Below the pieces are notes generated by a model that worked only from the letters and a program-made list of their open reading frames with translations, made no database searches and was not told the origin of the DNA. Of a stretch of DNA of 42,059 nt, positions 26,325 to 35,215 are shown piece after piece. The translations under genes were made by a program, and so were the position numbers. Numbering within the stretch: the stretch's first letter is position 1; every line of letters starts with the position of its first letter. Source of the DNA: an uncultured Granulicella sp. (GTDB lineage: Bacteria; Acidobacteriota; Terriglobia; Terriglobales; Acidobacteriaceae); contig CALMVL010000201.1 in assembly GCA_937873265.1 (NCBI GenBank), positions 1 through 42,059 on the forward strand. Direction: 5' to 3'.

Positions 26325-26531
26325 CTAAACGGCTTTCCTCTGAAACGTCGTCTTCTTCGTATTCCGGAACGAGTCCTTGGCTTTCACGGAAGCAGCCGAA
26401 GCGGAAGCGGTCGGCTTCCCGCCGCTCTGTTGCTGCGCCGCCTTGTCGCGGAGCGCCTGGAGCTTCTGCGCTTTCGGGCCGAGCCCGCCGATCTTGAGGG
26501 TGGATCCGGGTTTTGGAATAAAGTCGCTCAT
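26325..26531 (-). CDS. small basic hypothetical protein (68 aa)
   Basis: ATG at 26531: MSDFIPKPGSTLKIGGLGPKAQKLQALRDKAAQQQSGGKPTASASAASVKAKDSFRNTKKTTFQRKAV; internal start of track ORF 26325-27014. Confidence 0.55.
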   Translation of the reverse strand: MSDFIPKPGSTLKIGGLGPKAQKLQALRDKAAQQQSGGKPTASASAASVKAKDSFRNTKKTTFQRKAV

Positions 26532-26709
26532 GGGACGTATTCTAGCCGTTCCGTCTGCGGAGCGCGTCGATCCCGCAACGTGCGTCGACGGCAAGTCGAA
26601 GCAGCTCTGGGGCGAGATGCGGGGCGAAGCCACTACCCTCGTACCCTCGGCGGGCGACCGTATGCCGTTTGGGAGACGTGGAACTTTGGCTTTCCGTGGA
26701 GAGATCGAC

Positions 26710-27162
26710 ATGACCGAGGTGGCCCACCCGACACAGACGGACATGGCGGCCGTGCAGGAGCTGCTCGCCGAATACTTCGAGTCCGTTGGCGTGGTGGTGC
26801 GGGATTCGCCGGAGGATATTGCGGTCCTGGTGAATGAAAACGCCGGCGGGGTCTGGCTGGCGTGGGTCGACGGCGTCCCAGCCGGATGTGTGGTGCTGCG
26901 TCCCCTGCCGGGCATGGACGCGGCGGTGGAGTGCAAACGCCTGTATGTTCGGCCGGCCTTTCGCGGGCGCGGGCTGGCGGACGCGCTGCTGGACGCCATG
27001 GAACAGGGCGCCACCGCAGGGGGAGCGAAGTGGGTCTACCTGGACAGCATGGAGGAGATGGCGGCGGCGCTGCGCGTCTACCGGCGGCGGAGCTACACGC
27101 CGTGCGCCCGCTACAACCGCAATCCGCAGGCAACCGTCTTCCTGCGCAAGCAGCTGGGTTAG
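26710..27162 (+). CDS. GNAT family N-acetyltransferase
   Basis: MTEVAHPTQTDMAAVQELLAEYFES...GCVVLRPLPGMDAAVECKRLYVRPAFRGRGLADALLDAMEQGATAGGAKWVYLDS; RGRGLA acetyl-CoA motif. Upstream start possible. Confidence 0.87.
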   Translation: MTEVAHPTQTDMAAVQELLAEYFESVGVVVRDSPEDIAVLVNENAGGVWLAWVDGVPAGCVVLRPLPGMDAAVECKRLYVRPAFRGRGLADALLDAMEQGATAGGAKWVYLDSMEEMAAALRVYRRRSYTPCARYNRNPQATVFLRKQLG

Positions 27163-27560
27163 CGTGTACGGGTTCTCGGCAACGGCTCCAAACCCAGGCT
27201 GACGCGGGTCTTGCGGGGAAGTTTGCCGAGCGTCAGCGTGTGGGCATCCATCAGCCGCTGGTGCAGCTCGCGCGTGGGCATGGCGGACCAGCGCTCCAGG
27301 CTCACCCAGTGGGCTCGGGCGAGGTAGGGCGCGGGACGGACACCCTCACGCTCGGTCAGTTCAGCGAACCCCTCCGCAGTGGTGGGAAAAGCGATCACGC
27401 CATGGAATCCCTGGCTGCCGGGGGTGAGGTCGATCAGCGCGAACATCTTGCCCCCGATCGACTTGGGAGCGACCCAGAAGACAAGGTTGTCGCCCCACTG
27501 CAGGGTCTCGGAGGTGTGCGGCAGGGCGAGCAGAAAGGCGCGGGTGGCTTCGGTGGACAT
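27159..27560 (-). CDS. MmcQ/YjbR family protein
   Basis: MSTEATRAFLLALPHTSETLQWGDNLVFWVAPKSIGGKMFALIDL...VRPAPYLARAHWVSLERWSAMPTRELHQRLMDAHTLTLGKLPRKTR. Confidence 0.82.
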   Translation of the reverse strand: MSTEATRAFLLALPHTSETLQWGDNLVFWVAPKSIGGKMFALIDLTPGSQGFHGVIAFPTTAEGFAELTEREGVRPAPYLARAHWVSLERWSAMPTRELHQRLMDAHTLTLGKLPRKTRVSLGLEPLPRTRTR

Positions 27561-27733
27561 GGCGAGCGGCACGGATGGGCGCGCACTTCACTGTAGCCGA
27601 TCGGAAGCCCCGCACGTGAGAGCGGAACAGCCCCGGGCAGCGACCCGAAGAGCCGATTCGGACGAGAGGGTCGCCCCGCGCATCACGAGAGAGACACTCG
27701 TCCCGAGAGGAGAAGATCCCGGATCGGAGCGAT

Positions 27734-28813
27734 TCACTCCGGGTTCGCCCGGCCGTGCGTCTCTTCGAAGCGGTCGAGATGCAGCAGAAACTCCTGCCAG
27801 ATGCGCGCGGTATCGGCTGCCGTGATCACGTTCACCGTCGCGCCGGAGACGCCGGGGCGGAAGTTCATGGTGTCGTCGAGCTCGGGACGCGGCTGCGGTG
27901 TCGCCGTCGCAAGCCCGCGCACGTACGCCAGCGTGATGACGTCCCAGATCACCCACGGCTTCGAAAAGTCATTGACCCGCAGCGGCTTCACCTCGCGGAA
28001 GTACCAGTCCTGATACTCGCTCCACAGCCAGGCCGCAACCGGCCCGTGCCCCGCCAGCAGGTCGCGGGCCTGGGCGAAGTTGAGCCCGAGGGTGCGCTCG
28101 CACACCTCGGCGGTGCCGATCGTCAGCGGCACGTCGGCGTGCAGCAGCACCTGCCACGCGCGCGGATCGTTCTGCTCGTTGTACTCGTTCGCACCACCCG
28201 GGCCCAGGTTGCGGAACGCCATCGCCACCACGCGGATCCGCTGCGCGATCGTCGGATCGGTCAGCAGGGCGGACGCGACATCGGTGGCCGCGCCGATGGT
28301 CAGCACCGTCAGCGGCCGCTCCGCCGTAAACCCGCGCGATTGCTCGATCAGAAAACTCGCCGCTGCGCTCGGCTGCGGCGCGGTCCTGCTGGTCAGCGGC
28401 ACGCTCGAGCCTTCCAGCAGCGGTGGGTGCACCGCCAGGCCGAGCCGCTGCTCGACCACGTCGCGCAGAATGCGCAAGCTGGTGTGCGCGGCGGGATCGG
28501 GCAGGCTTGGCGCGTGCGCCGAAAGGATGCCGCGCACGTCAAACGCGGGATCCGTCAGCAGCCACACAATCGCCCACTGATCGTCGATCTCGTTGCCGAC
28601 GTCGGTGGAAAGAATGACGGGCGTGGGCGGGACGCCTGCCGCCTGCGCCCCCGCACATCGAACGGATGCGGTCATCAACAGACAGACTAAGCCCAGCGGA
28701 AGGGCGACGCCCGTCGATTGCCGGCGGGAATGCCGCGGCTCAGCCGGTGCCGTGCGGAACAAGCGTCTAGCAAGAAACATCATGGTGTGCCACTCTCCGA
28801 TCGACGACGCCAA
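27734..28813 (-). CDS. secreted nucleoside hydrolase-like protein
   Basis: Signal-like LGLVCLLMTASVRCAGAQA; PVILSTDVGNEIDDQWAIVWLLTDPAFDVRGILSAH; PLTVLTIGAATDVASALLTDP; MAFRNLGPGGANEYNEQNDPRAWQVLLHADVPL. Start uncertain (MMFLARR downstream possible). Confidence 0.82.
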   Translation of the reverse strand: MASSIGEWHTMMFLARRLFRTAPAEPRHSRRQSTGVALPLGLVCLLMTASVRCAGAQAAGVPPTPVILSTDVGNEIDDQWAIVWLLTDPAFDVRGILSAHAPSLPDPAAHTSLRILRDVVEQRLGLAVHPPLLEGSSVPLTSRTAPQPSAAASFLIEQSRGFTAERPLTVLTIGAATDVASALLTDPTIAQRIRVVAMAFRNLGPGGANEYNEQNDPRAWQVLLHADVPLTIGTAEVCERTLGLNFAQARDLLAGHGPVAAWLWSEYQDWYFREVKPLRVNDFSKPWVIWDVITLAYVRGLATATPQPRPELDDTMNFRPGVSGATVNVITAADTARIWQEFLLHLDRFEETHGRANPE

Positions 28814-28853
28814 TGCGTCTGAGTGTACTGCCGTGCCGGTTCACGGCGTGGGC

Positions 28854-30845
28854 CTACGGCGCTGCCGGCCGGTTTGAGAGCACCTCTTTTCCGCCGCTTG
28901 CGGCAAGCAGGAAAACGCTGTGGGGCGGCAGCGGCGGCACGGTGTCCGGTTCGGTCCAGAGAAAGATGCGTTGCGGCGACTCCCACTTCGCAGCCAGCGA
29001 CGCATCATCCTCAAAGATCGGAGGCGCGTCGGTAAAGAACGATCCATACCAAAGATTGGACGAGCGGCCATTCAGGATGTGGATCGGCGGCGCGCTTGGG
29101 CTGGGTGTCGGAAAGGCGCCGTCTCCCGTCAGGTATCCGGGACGCCGCAGGTAAAATCCGAGCGTCGAGCCAGCCTCGTACTCGCCGTTGATGACCAGGA
29201 GGTCGCCCGGCCTGACCTGCGGCTCGATGGCGCGGGCAAGCTGCGCCGAGCTCAGCACCGGCGAAAACGTGACCAGTCCCGCGTGCGCGGCAAACAGAAA
29301 CAGAAACGCTCCGGCGGCCAGCGCAAACGTCCCCGCCTCAGGATCGAAGCGCTGCCGGGCCAGGTAGCTCGCGAGGCTTCCGCCAAAGAAGGCCACAGCC
29401 GTAACCAGCAGCGGCCATCGGAACGCACCCATCGCCCGCGCGTTCAGGTCCAGAAAGTGGCCGAAGGAAAGCGCATACTCGCCCGGGTTCTGCTTCAGCA
29501 GCGAGGCAAGGTCGGTGTTCGGCGCGGGGGTCTGCGTGTGCAGCAAAAACCAGCCGCACACAAGCGCGACCAGCGAGCCGATCCCCAGCCAAACCGCGGC
29601 AATGCGCTGCCCGGCGCGCACCCGCACCCCCGGAACCACAAACGCCGCGGCCTCCTGCCTTTCTTCGGCCAGCCAGCCCGCCAGCAGCAGCGCAAGCGCC
29701 GGAATGGAGGGAAGAACGTAGTACTCCTGGCGGGTCGAAAGCGAAAAGAAGAGCATCGGAACCGCGGCCCACAAGCCGAACAGCAGACGCGCCTGCTCCA
29801 GGTTCGAGAGCCGCTCGCGAGATCCCGCGTCCCGCCGCAGCAGGGGCGAGCCAAGCAGCGCGCGCCGCCACGGAACAGCCGCAACCGCATGGAAGGAAAA
29901 CGCACTCCAGGGCATCAGCCACACCAGCAGCAAACCCCAGAACAGCAGGAGCGGAACCGTGTCATAGTCGCGGGGAACGCGAAGATTCAGGTAGCGCAGA
30001 ACATGTTCGTTCATGAAATAAAACCACGTCCAGCCATGGACATTGCCCGCCGTCGGCAGCGGAACCACCCAGTGGCCGTGATGGAGCTGCGGACTTCCCG
30101 GCTGTCCCTCGGTCCGATTCGCTAGGCCGGCGGCGACATGCCATGGCGCCGCGATCAGGAAAAAGACCAGCAGGCTCGACGCCGGGTGCGCCTGCCGGAG
30201 ATCGCGCAGCGTCGCTCGCCAGCCGCCCGTCCCCAGCAGGTGCAGCAGCACGATGCCCACAGGGAACACAAGGCCGATCAGCCCTTTGGTGAGCACGTTC
30301 AGGGCGCAGCAGGCGGCAAACCCCCAGCTCCACCACCGCGGAGGGTGGTCCAACTCGGTCGCGCGCCAGTAGCAGTAAAGCGCGAGCGCGAGCCAAAGGC
30401 ACACCATCGCATCGGGAATGGTGATGCGGGTGAAGATAAAGATTCCAAAGCTCGACAGGGCAACGAGACCCGCATACAGACCTGCCGCAACGGAGCGAAA
30501 CGCCCGCCGCGCGAAGCTTTCGAGGGTCCACGCGAGCGCCAGCACCGTGACAGCGAGCGGCAGCCGGGCCGCAAGCGCCGTCGCGCCAAACAGCTGCATG
30601 CTCACCGCCATCGACCAGTAAAGCAGCGGCGCCTTCTCGAGGTACCGGATGCCGTTCGCGTACAGGGTCACCCAGTCGTGGCGCAGCAGCATCTCGCGCG
30701 CAACCTCGGCGTGAACAGAATCGGCATCATCGAGCAGCGGCGGCCGCGCCAGCGTGAAGCTGGCATAGACGACAATCCAAAGCAGGAACAGGATCAGACG
30801 GTTGCGAGCGGCTCCGGGAGACCGCAGGCCATCAAGCGAGAGCAT
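28854..30845 (-). CDS. glycosyltransferase family 39 / ArnT-like membrane protein
   Basis: MLSLDGLRSPGAARNRLILFLLWIVVYASFTLARPPLLDDADSVHAEVAREMLLRHDWVTLYANGIRYLEKAPLLYWSMAVSMQLFG; multiple TM segments. ATG at 30845. Confidence 0.88.
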   Translation of the reverse strand: MLSLDGLRSPGAARNRLILFLLWIVVYASFTLARPPLLDDADSVHAEVAREMLLRHDWVTLYANGIRYLEKAPLLYWSMAVSMQLFGATALAARLPLAVTVLALAWTLESFARRAFRSVAAGLYAGLVALSSFGIFIFTRITIPDAMVCLWLALALYCYWRATELDHPPRWWSWGFAACCALNVLTKGLIGLVFPVGIVLLHLLGTGGWRATLRDLRQAHPASSLLVFFLIAAPWHVAAGLANRTEGQPGSPQLHHGHWVVPLPTAGNVHGWTWFYFMNEHVLRYLNLRVPRDYDTVPLLLFWGLLLVWLMPWSAFSFHAVAAVPWRRALLGSPLLRRDAGSRERLSNLEQARLLFGLWAAVPMLFFSLSTRQEYYVLPSIPALALLLAGWLAEERQEAAAFVVPGVRVRAGQRIAAVWLGIGSLVALVCGWFLLHTQTPAPNTDLASLLKQNPGEYALSFGHFLDLNARAMGAFRWPLLVTAVAFFGGSLASYLARQRFDPEAGTFALAAGAFLFLFAAHAGLVTFSPVLSSAQLARAIEPQVRPGDLLVINGEYEAGSTLGFYLRRPGYLTGDGAFPTPSPSAPPIHILNGRSSNLWYGSFFTDAPPIFEDDASLAAKWESPQRIFLWTEPDTVPPLPPHSVFLLAASGGKEVLSNRPAAP

Positions 30846-30946
30846 GGAAACATTCAACCAGTTGCGGGCCGTCGATGTCAGGCGGCCGTGCGACGAACAC
30901 CCGGAACCCGAAACGAACGGCCGCCATTGGGCGTAGTCTGAAACAG

Positions 30947-32035
30947 ATGGGTGAGGCGCTACAGACAAGGGAGCCGGCGAGCGTGGGGCCGCCGACGGAG
31001 CTGATCTTTGGAGACTGGTACCCCTCGGTAAGAACCTCCCGGCTGCGACGCGGCAAGGCGGTCAAAACGCTCCTGCTCGGCGTCCCCCTGCTGGTCGGCC
31101 GCAAGCGCGACGGAGCGATCTTTGCCCTGCGCGACCTCTGCCCGCATCGCGGCATCCCCCTCTCCGCCGGCTGGTTCGACGGCGAAACCGTCCAATGCAA
31201 GTACCACGGATGGAAGTTCGAACCGTGCTCCGGGCAATGTGTCGAGATCCCCTCGCTCGCGTCCACCGACCATCTCGAGCCCACCCGCATCTACGCCAAC
31301 GCCTTCCCGGCCGAGGAGCGCGACGGCTACGCCTGGGTCTATCTGCCCGCCGCCGGCGCGGGTCGTAGACACAGCGCCCTCCCGCCGCTCCCGGAGCTCC
31401 CCAGGTTCTCCCCGAACTTCCGCTCGGCGCACCTCCAGGCAGATCTGCCGTGCAACGTCGATCACGGCATCATCGGTCTCATGGACCCGGCGCACGGGCC
31501 GTTTGTGCACCAGGCCTGGTGGTGGCGCTCCCGCGCCTCCATCCACGAAAAAACCAAGCACTTCGAGCCGATCCCGGACGGCTTTCGCATGAGTTCGCAC
31601 GCCCCCAGCGCGAACTCCGCGCCCTACAAGCTGCTCGGGGTCTACGGCCAGCCCATCACAACCACCATCGACTTCCAGCTCCCCGGCCGGCGGTTCGAGA
31701 CCATCCGCGCCGGCGAGAAGTGGTTTTCCAGCCTCACCACCGTCACCCCCGTCACGCCCTCCACCTGCCGCATCGACGTGGTCGCCGCCTGGAACATCTT
31801 CTTCCGCGTCCCGTTTGTCACCTCCATCGCCACCTTCTTCGGCGCGCGCTTCCTCCGTCAGGACCAGCAAACCATGGTCGAGCAGGCGGAAGGTCTGAGG
31901 TCGCGGCCCAGTCTGATGCTCATCGACGACGCCGACAAACCGGCGAAGTGGTACTTTGCCCTGAAGCAACGGCGCCTGGAGGGCCGGGGCGAGCATCCGC
32001 TCAGTGGGCCGGTGACGCTGCACTGGCGCAGCTAG
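30947..32035 (+). CDS. Rieske (2Fe-2S) aromatic ring-hydroxylating/PaO-like oxygenase
   Basis: Rieske ligands CPHRG...CKYHGWKFEPCSGQC; C-terminal oxygenase with NVDHGIIGLMDPAHGPFVH (His/Asp ligands). ATG at 30947. Confidence 0.88.
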   Translation: MGEALQTREPASVGPPTELIFGDWYPSVRTSRLRRGKAVKTLLLGVPLLVGRKRDGAIFALRDLCPHRGIPLSAGWFDGETVQCKYHGWKFEPCSGQCVEIPSLASTDHLEPTRIYANAFPAEERDGYAWVYLPAAGAGRRHSALPPLPELPRFSPNFRSAHLQADLPCNVDHGIIGLMDPAHGPFVHQAWWWRSRASIHEKTKHFEPIPDGFRMSSHAPSANSAPYKLLGVYGQPITTTIDFQLPGRRFETIRAGEKWFSSLTTVTPVTPSTCRIDVVAAWNIFFRVPFVTSIATFFGARFLRQDQQTMVEQAEGLRSRPSLMLIDDADKPAKWYFALKQRRLEGRGEHPLSGPVTLHWRS

Positions 32036-32089
32036 ACGGCAGCAGCCCCCTCGCGGCGCCGGCCCAACGTGCATCAGACATCTGCATAC

Positions 32090-32147
32090 CCGGCTGCCCG
32101 GCCGCGCGCCCTGTGCTTCCGCGCCAACCGGTACAGCAGGCAGCCGG
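32090..32147. repeat. 9-bp perfect inverted repeat upstream of M24 gene
   Basis: ccggctgcc (32090-32098) / ggcagccgg (32139-32147), 40-nt spacer. Confidence 0.4.
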
Positions 32148-32174
32148 CCCGTACCTCGGCAACTCGGAGGACCT

Positions 32175-33374
32175 GTGGATCTTGATTCCGAACGGCAAGC
32201 CCGCATCCAGGACGCCATGCGCGAGGCCGGCCTCGACGCTCTCCTCTGCGCCGCCCCCTCGCACGTCCTCCTGCTCACCGGCTACTGGCCCGTGATGGCC
32301 GCGAGCGTCGCCCTCGTCGCCCGCTCCGGCGAAGTCCACGTCATCGCCCCCGAGGACGAACGGACCCTCGTTGAGGCCGTCTCCGGCGCCACCCTCACCA
32401 CCTACCTTCCCGGCCGCCTCGAGGAGATGGTCGACCCCGTCCAGGCCCTCGCCAAACCCCTCCTCTCGTTGCTCGACCGCCTCCAGCTCAGCCGCGCCAG
32501 CCTCGGCCTTGAGCTCGGCTACGGCGTGCAGCCCGCCAGCTATCTCACCCAGGTCCACTTCCGCGCCTCCCTTGCCGACGTCCTGCGCGACCGGCAACCC
32601 GCTGCCCGGATCCACAGCTGCGACGCCCTCGTTGAGCGCCTCAAGGCCGTCAAAACCCCCCGTGAACTCGATCTCATCCGGCAGGCCTGCACCGATGCCG
32701 CCGCGGGGTTCGCCGCTGCCGAAGCTGCTGTCCACCCCGGAGCCCGTGAGAATGAAGTCGCCGCGGCCGCGCTCGCCGGCTTCGAGCGCACTCTCCCATC
32801 CCCCCTCGCCGGCGTGCCCGCCAGTGAGCGCCGCGACGGCCATTTCTTCTGCATGTCCGGCCCCAACAGCGCCACCGCCTCCGCCGCCTTTGCCCGCACC
32901 CGAACCCGCGAGATCGCCCCCGACGATCTCGTCATGATCCACGCCAACACCGCCGGCAACGGCTACTGGACCGACATCACCCGCACCTTCACCGCCCGCG
33001 CCACTCCCTCTGCGCCGCCACCCGCGCGCCACCGGCAGATGCGCCAGGCCATCTCGGAGGCCACCGCGGCCGCCCTCGCCGCCATCCGCCCCGGAGCCCG
33101 CTCCGTCGATGTCGACCTTGCCGCCCGCAAGGTCATGCAAGGACACGGCTTCGGCGAAAAGGAGTTCGTCCACGGCGTCGGTCACGGTGTTGGATTCGCT
33201 GCCGCCAACGCCAACGCCCTTCCTCGCATCCACCCCGCCTCTCCCGACATCCTCGAAGCCGGCATGACCTTCAACGTAGAACCCGCCGCCTACTTCCCGG
33301 ACTTCGGCGGCATGCGCCACTGCGACGTCGTCGCCGTCACCCCTACCGGAGCCGATGTCCTGACGAACTTCTAG
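32175..33374 (+). CDS. M24 family (Xaa-Pro peptidase-like) protein with non-canonical metal ligands
   Basis: Creatinase-like N-terminus; pita-bread motifs DLVMIHANTAGNGYWTDITRTF, FVHGVGHGVGF, MTFNVEPAAYFPDFGGMRHCDVVAVT. Confidence 0.88.
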   Translation: MDLDSERQARIQDAMREAGLDALLCAAPSHVLLLTGYWPVMAASVALVARSGEVHVIAPEDERTLVEAVSGATLTTYLPGRLEEMVDPVQALAKPLLSLLDRLQLSRASLGLELGYGVQPASYLTQVHFRASLADVLRDRQPAARIHSCDALVERLKAVKTPRELDLIRQACTDAAAGFAAAEAAVHPGARENEVAAAALAGFERTLPSPLAGVPASERRDGHFFCMSGPNSATASAAFARTRTREIAPDDLVMIHANTAGNGYWTDITRTFTARATPSAPPPARHRQMRQAISEATAAALAAIRPGARSVDVDLAARKVMQGHGFGEKEFVHGVGHGVGFAAANANALPRIHPASPDILEAGMTFNVEPAAYFPDFGGMRHCDVVAVTPTGADVLTNF

Positions 33375-33892
33375 CCTTCCCGCGCGCGCCTCGACCACTG
33401 CCAGAGCCCACCCGTCACCTCCTCCGGCAGCCGATGCCCAAGCTGCCGCGCCAGCATCACCACCTGTCCCCGGTGATGTGCTTCGTGCGCCACAAAATAC
33501 GTCAGAACATGCCCCACATCGAGCGGCAGATTGCGCCACAGGTAGCCTCGCGACTCCGGCAGGCTCCCTCCGTGATCGCAACCAAGCTGCAGCAAATCCC
33601 AGATCCCCGCCGCGCTCACGCCGAGCGCTGCCAACAGGCCGTCCGCGCCCACCGTCCGCCGGTCCACGTTCGCCGGCGCCACCAGCCCATGCTCGCTTCC
33701 CAAGGTCTTAATCCACCGGCACCGCACGTTGTGGAGGTGCGCCAGCAGCATCCGCACGGTCTTCTGCGGTGCGCCCGGCACCTTCATCGCCCACAACTCC
33801 GCAGGCAGCCGGTCCACCAGAAACGCCGTGACGCGCGCATTCGTCGTCCACGCCTCCAGAGTTGTTCCGCGTAAGTCGGGAACAGAGTCCAC
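33371..33892 (-). CDS. DinB family protein
   Basis: TLEAWTTNARVTAFLVDRLPAELW...MLLAHLHNVRCRWIKTLG...VGHVLTYFVAHEAHHRGQVVMLARQLGHRLP; three-His DinB pattern. Confidence 0.85.
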   Translation of the reverse strand: MDSVPDLRGTTLEAWTTNARVTAFLVDRLPAELWAMKVPGAPQKTVRMLLAHLHNVRCRWIKTLGSEHGLVAPANVDRRTVGADGLLAALGVSAAGIWDLLQLGCDHGGSLPESRGYLWRNLPLDVGHVLTYFVAHEAHHRGQVVMLARQLGHRLPEEVTGGLWQWSRRAREG

Positions 33893-33954
33893 CGCACCCC
33901 CTCCTCATCCAGAGCGCAAAGTCGCCAACCAACGTCCCTGCTTCCTAAGCCCCC

Positions 33955-34947
33955 TCAATCAAACTGCGGCAGCCGCTGCAACTCCTCCTCCGGCACCGGC
34001 TCCACCTCGCCGCCCGCCTTGACCCACGCCCGCAAACCCCCCGCAATCACCGTCGTGTTGCAGTTCTGCTGGTTCAGCAGGTACGCCACCCGGACGCTCG
34101 TGGCCTCCCGAATGCACGAGCAGTACAGGTAAATCTCGCACTCCGGAGCCATAAACTCCCGCAGCGCCACCAGCTCCTCCTCCAGCCGGTTCGGCTCCAC
34201 CCGGATCGAGTTCTTGATGCGCTGCATCCCCGGGTCGTAGTAGCCATGGCTGCGCACGTCCGCGATCACCACCAGCCGGTTCGGGTCCTTCTCCTGCAGC
34301 CGTTGAAACAGCTCCGCCGCACCCACCTTTTCGATGTTGCTGAACCGCCGCGCCTTCAGCGTAAACGCAATCCAGCTGGCCGCGTAGCACGCCACCAGCA
34401 CCAGCACGCACAGCAGCACCACATGCCCTGCCTTGGCGATCCATCCCTCGATCACATGGATCCACCGCCGAAAGGCAAACCCCAGCAGCATCCACGACCC
34501 CGTATAAATCATCGCCCCGGCCGCATCCAGCCGGAGAAACCGCGCCAGCCGCATGTTCAGGCTTCCGGCCAGAGGAGCCGCCATGGCCCCCAGCCCCGGC
34601 ACAAACTTCGAAAACAGCAGCGTCTTCGGCCCCCGCCGGTAAAAGTAGTCCGCCGACCGGAAGATGCACTGCTCCGGATTCGTCGTCAGCCGGCACAGCA
34701 CCGCCAGCAGCCACCACCCGGTGTACCGCCCTCCCAGGTACAGCACCACATCGCCCAGAAACGTCGCCGCCCAGACGGCCAGAAGCGCCACCGCCAGCCG
34801 GCTGCCGCTTCCACCCGCACCCGCCCCGACGGCCAGCAGCATCACGGAGAAGGGCATGGGCAGCCCCAACCCAGCCAGAAATGCCACCAGCTCCGTGATC
34901 GCAAACTGATGCCCTGCGATCAAACCCCCGAGGTCCATCGTGCCCAA
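33955..34947 (-). CDS. DedA family membrane protein fused to C-terminal rhodanese domain
   Basis: DedA part: ELVAFLAGLGLPMPFSVMLLAVGA...FLGDVVLYLGGRYTGWW...RRGPKTLLFSKFVPGLGAMAAPLAGSLNM. Rhodanese part: RLVVIADVRSHGYYDPGMQRIKNSIRVEPNRL...EIYLYCSCIREATSVRVAYLL. Confidence 0.88.
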   Translation of the reverse strand: MGTMDLGGLIAGHQFAITELVAFLAGLGLPMPFSVMLLAVGAGAGGSGSRLAVALLAVWAATFLGDVVLYLGGRYTGWWLLAVLCRLTTNPEQCIFRSADYFYRRGPKTLLFSKFVPGLGAMAAPLAGSLNMRLARFLRLDAAGAMIYTGSWMLLGFAFRRWIHVIEGWIAKAGHVVLLCVLVLVACYAASWIAFTLKARRFSNIEKVGAAELFQRLQEKDPNRLVVIADVRSHGYYDPGMQRIKNSIRVEPNRLEEELVALREFMAPECEIYLYCSCIREATSVRVAYLLNQQNCNTTVIAGGLRAWVKAGGEVEPVPEEELQRLPQFD

Positions 34948-35215
34948 CTCTCCCGCCTGCTGCTTTGACCATACGATGCCGAAGCCAACCCTGGCGACCC
35001 AACACTTGGGAGGGGCGAGGGCAAAAGAGGCGGCAGGGGATCCAACAGCTTTCGAGCAGCAGATCGGTCAGCTGCGACGGCGTCCTGCCGAAGCTCCATC
35101 CTGCGTCGCGCGAGCGAGGCTGTTGCCGCCGGTCGTGTGGTCGTCCGCCCGGCACAAGAACGTCTCTGTGTCCCTTTTCTGGCGTCGTTCGAACGACCTC
35201 CCGCAGGTCGGTCGC

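Noticed and set aside
32001-33581. 526-aa minus-strand ORF opposite the M24 gene
   Set aside because: Gly/Ala/Asp-rich shadow of codon bias; the plus strand carries the conserved M24 motifs.
35194-35210. CGACCT/AGGTCG hairpin downstream of the VOC gene as a terminator
   Set aside because: Only 6 bp and no T-tract; cannot support a Rho-independent terminator.
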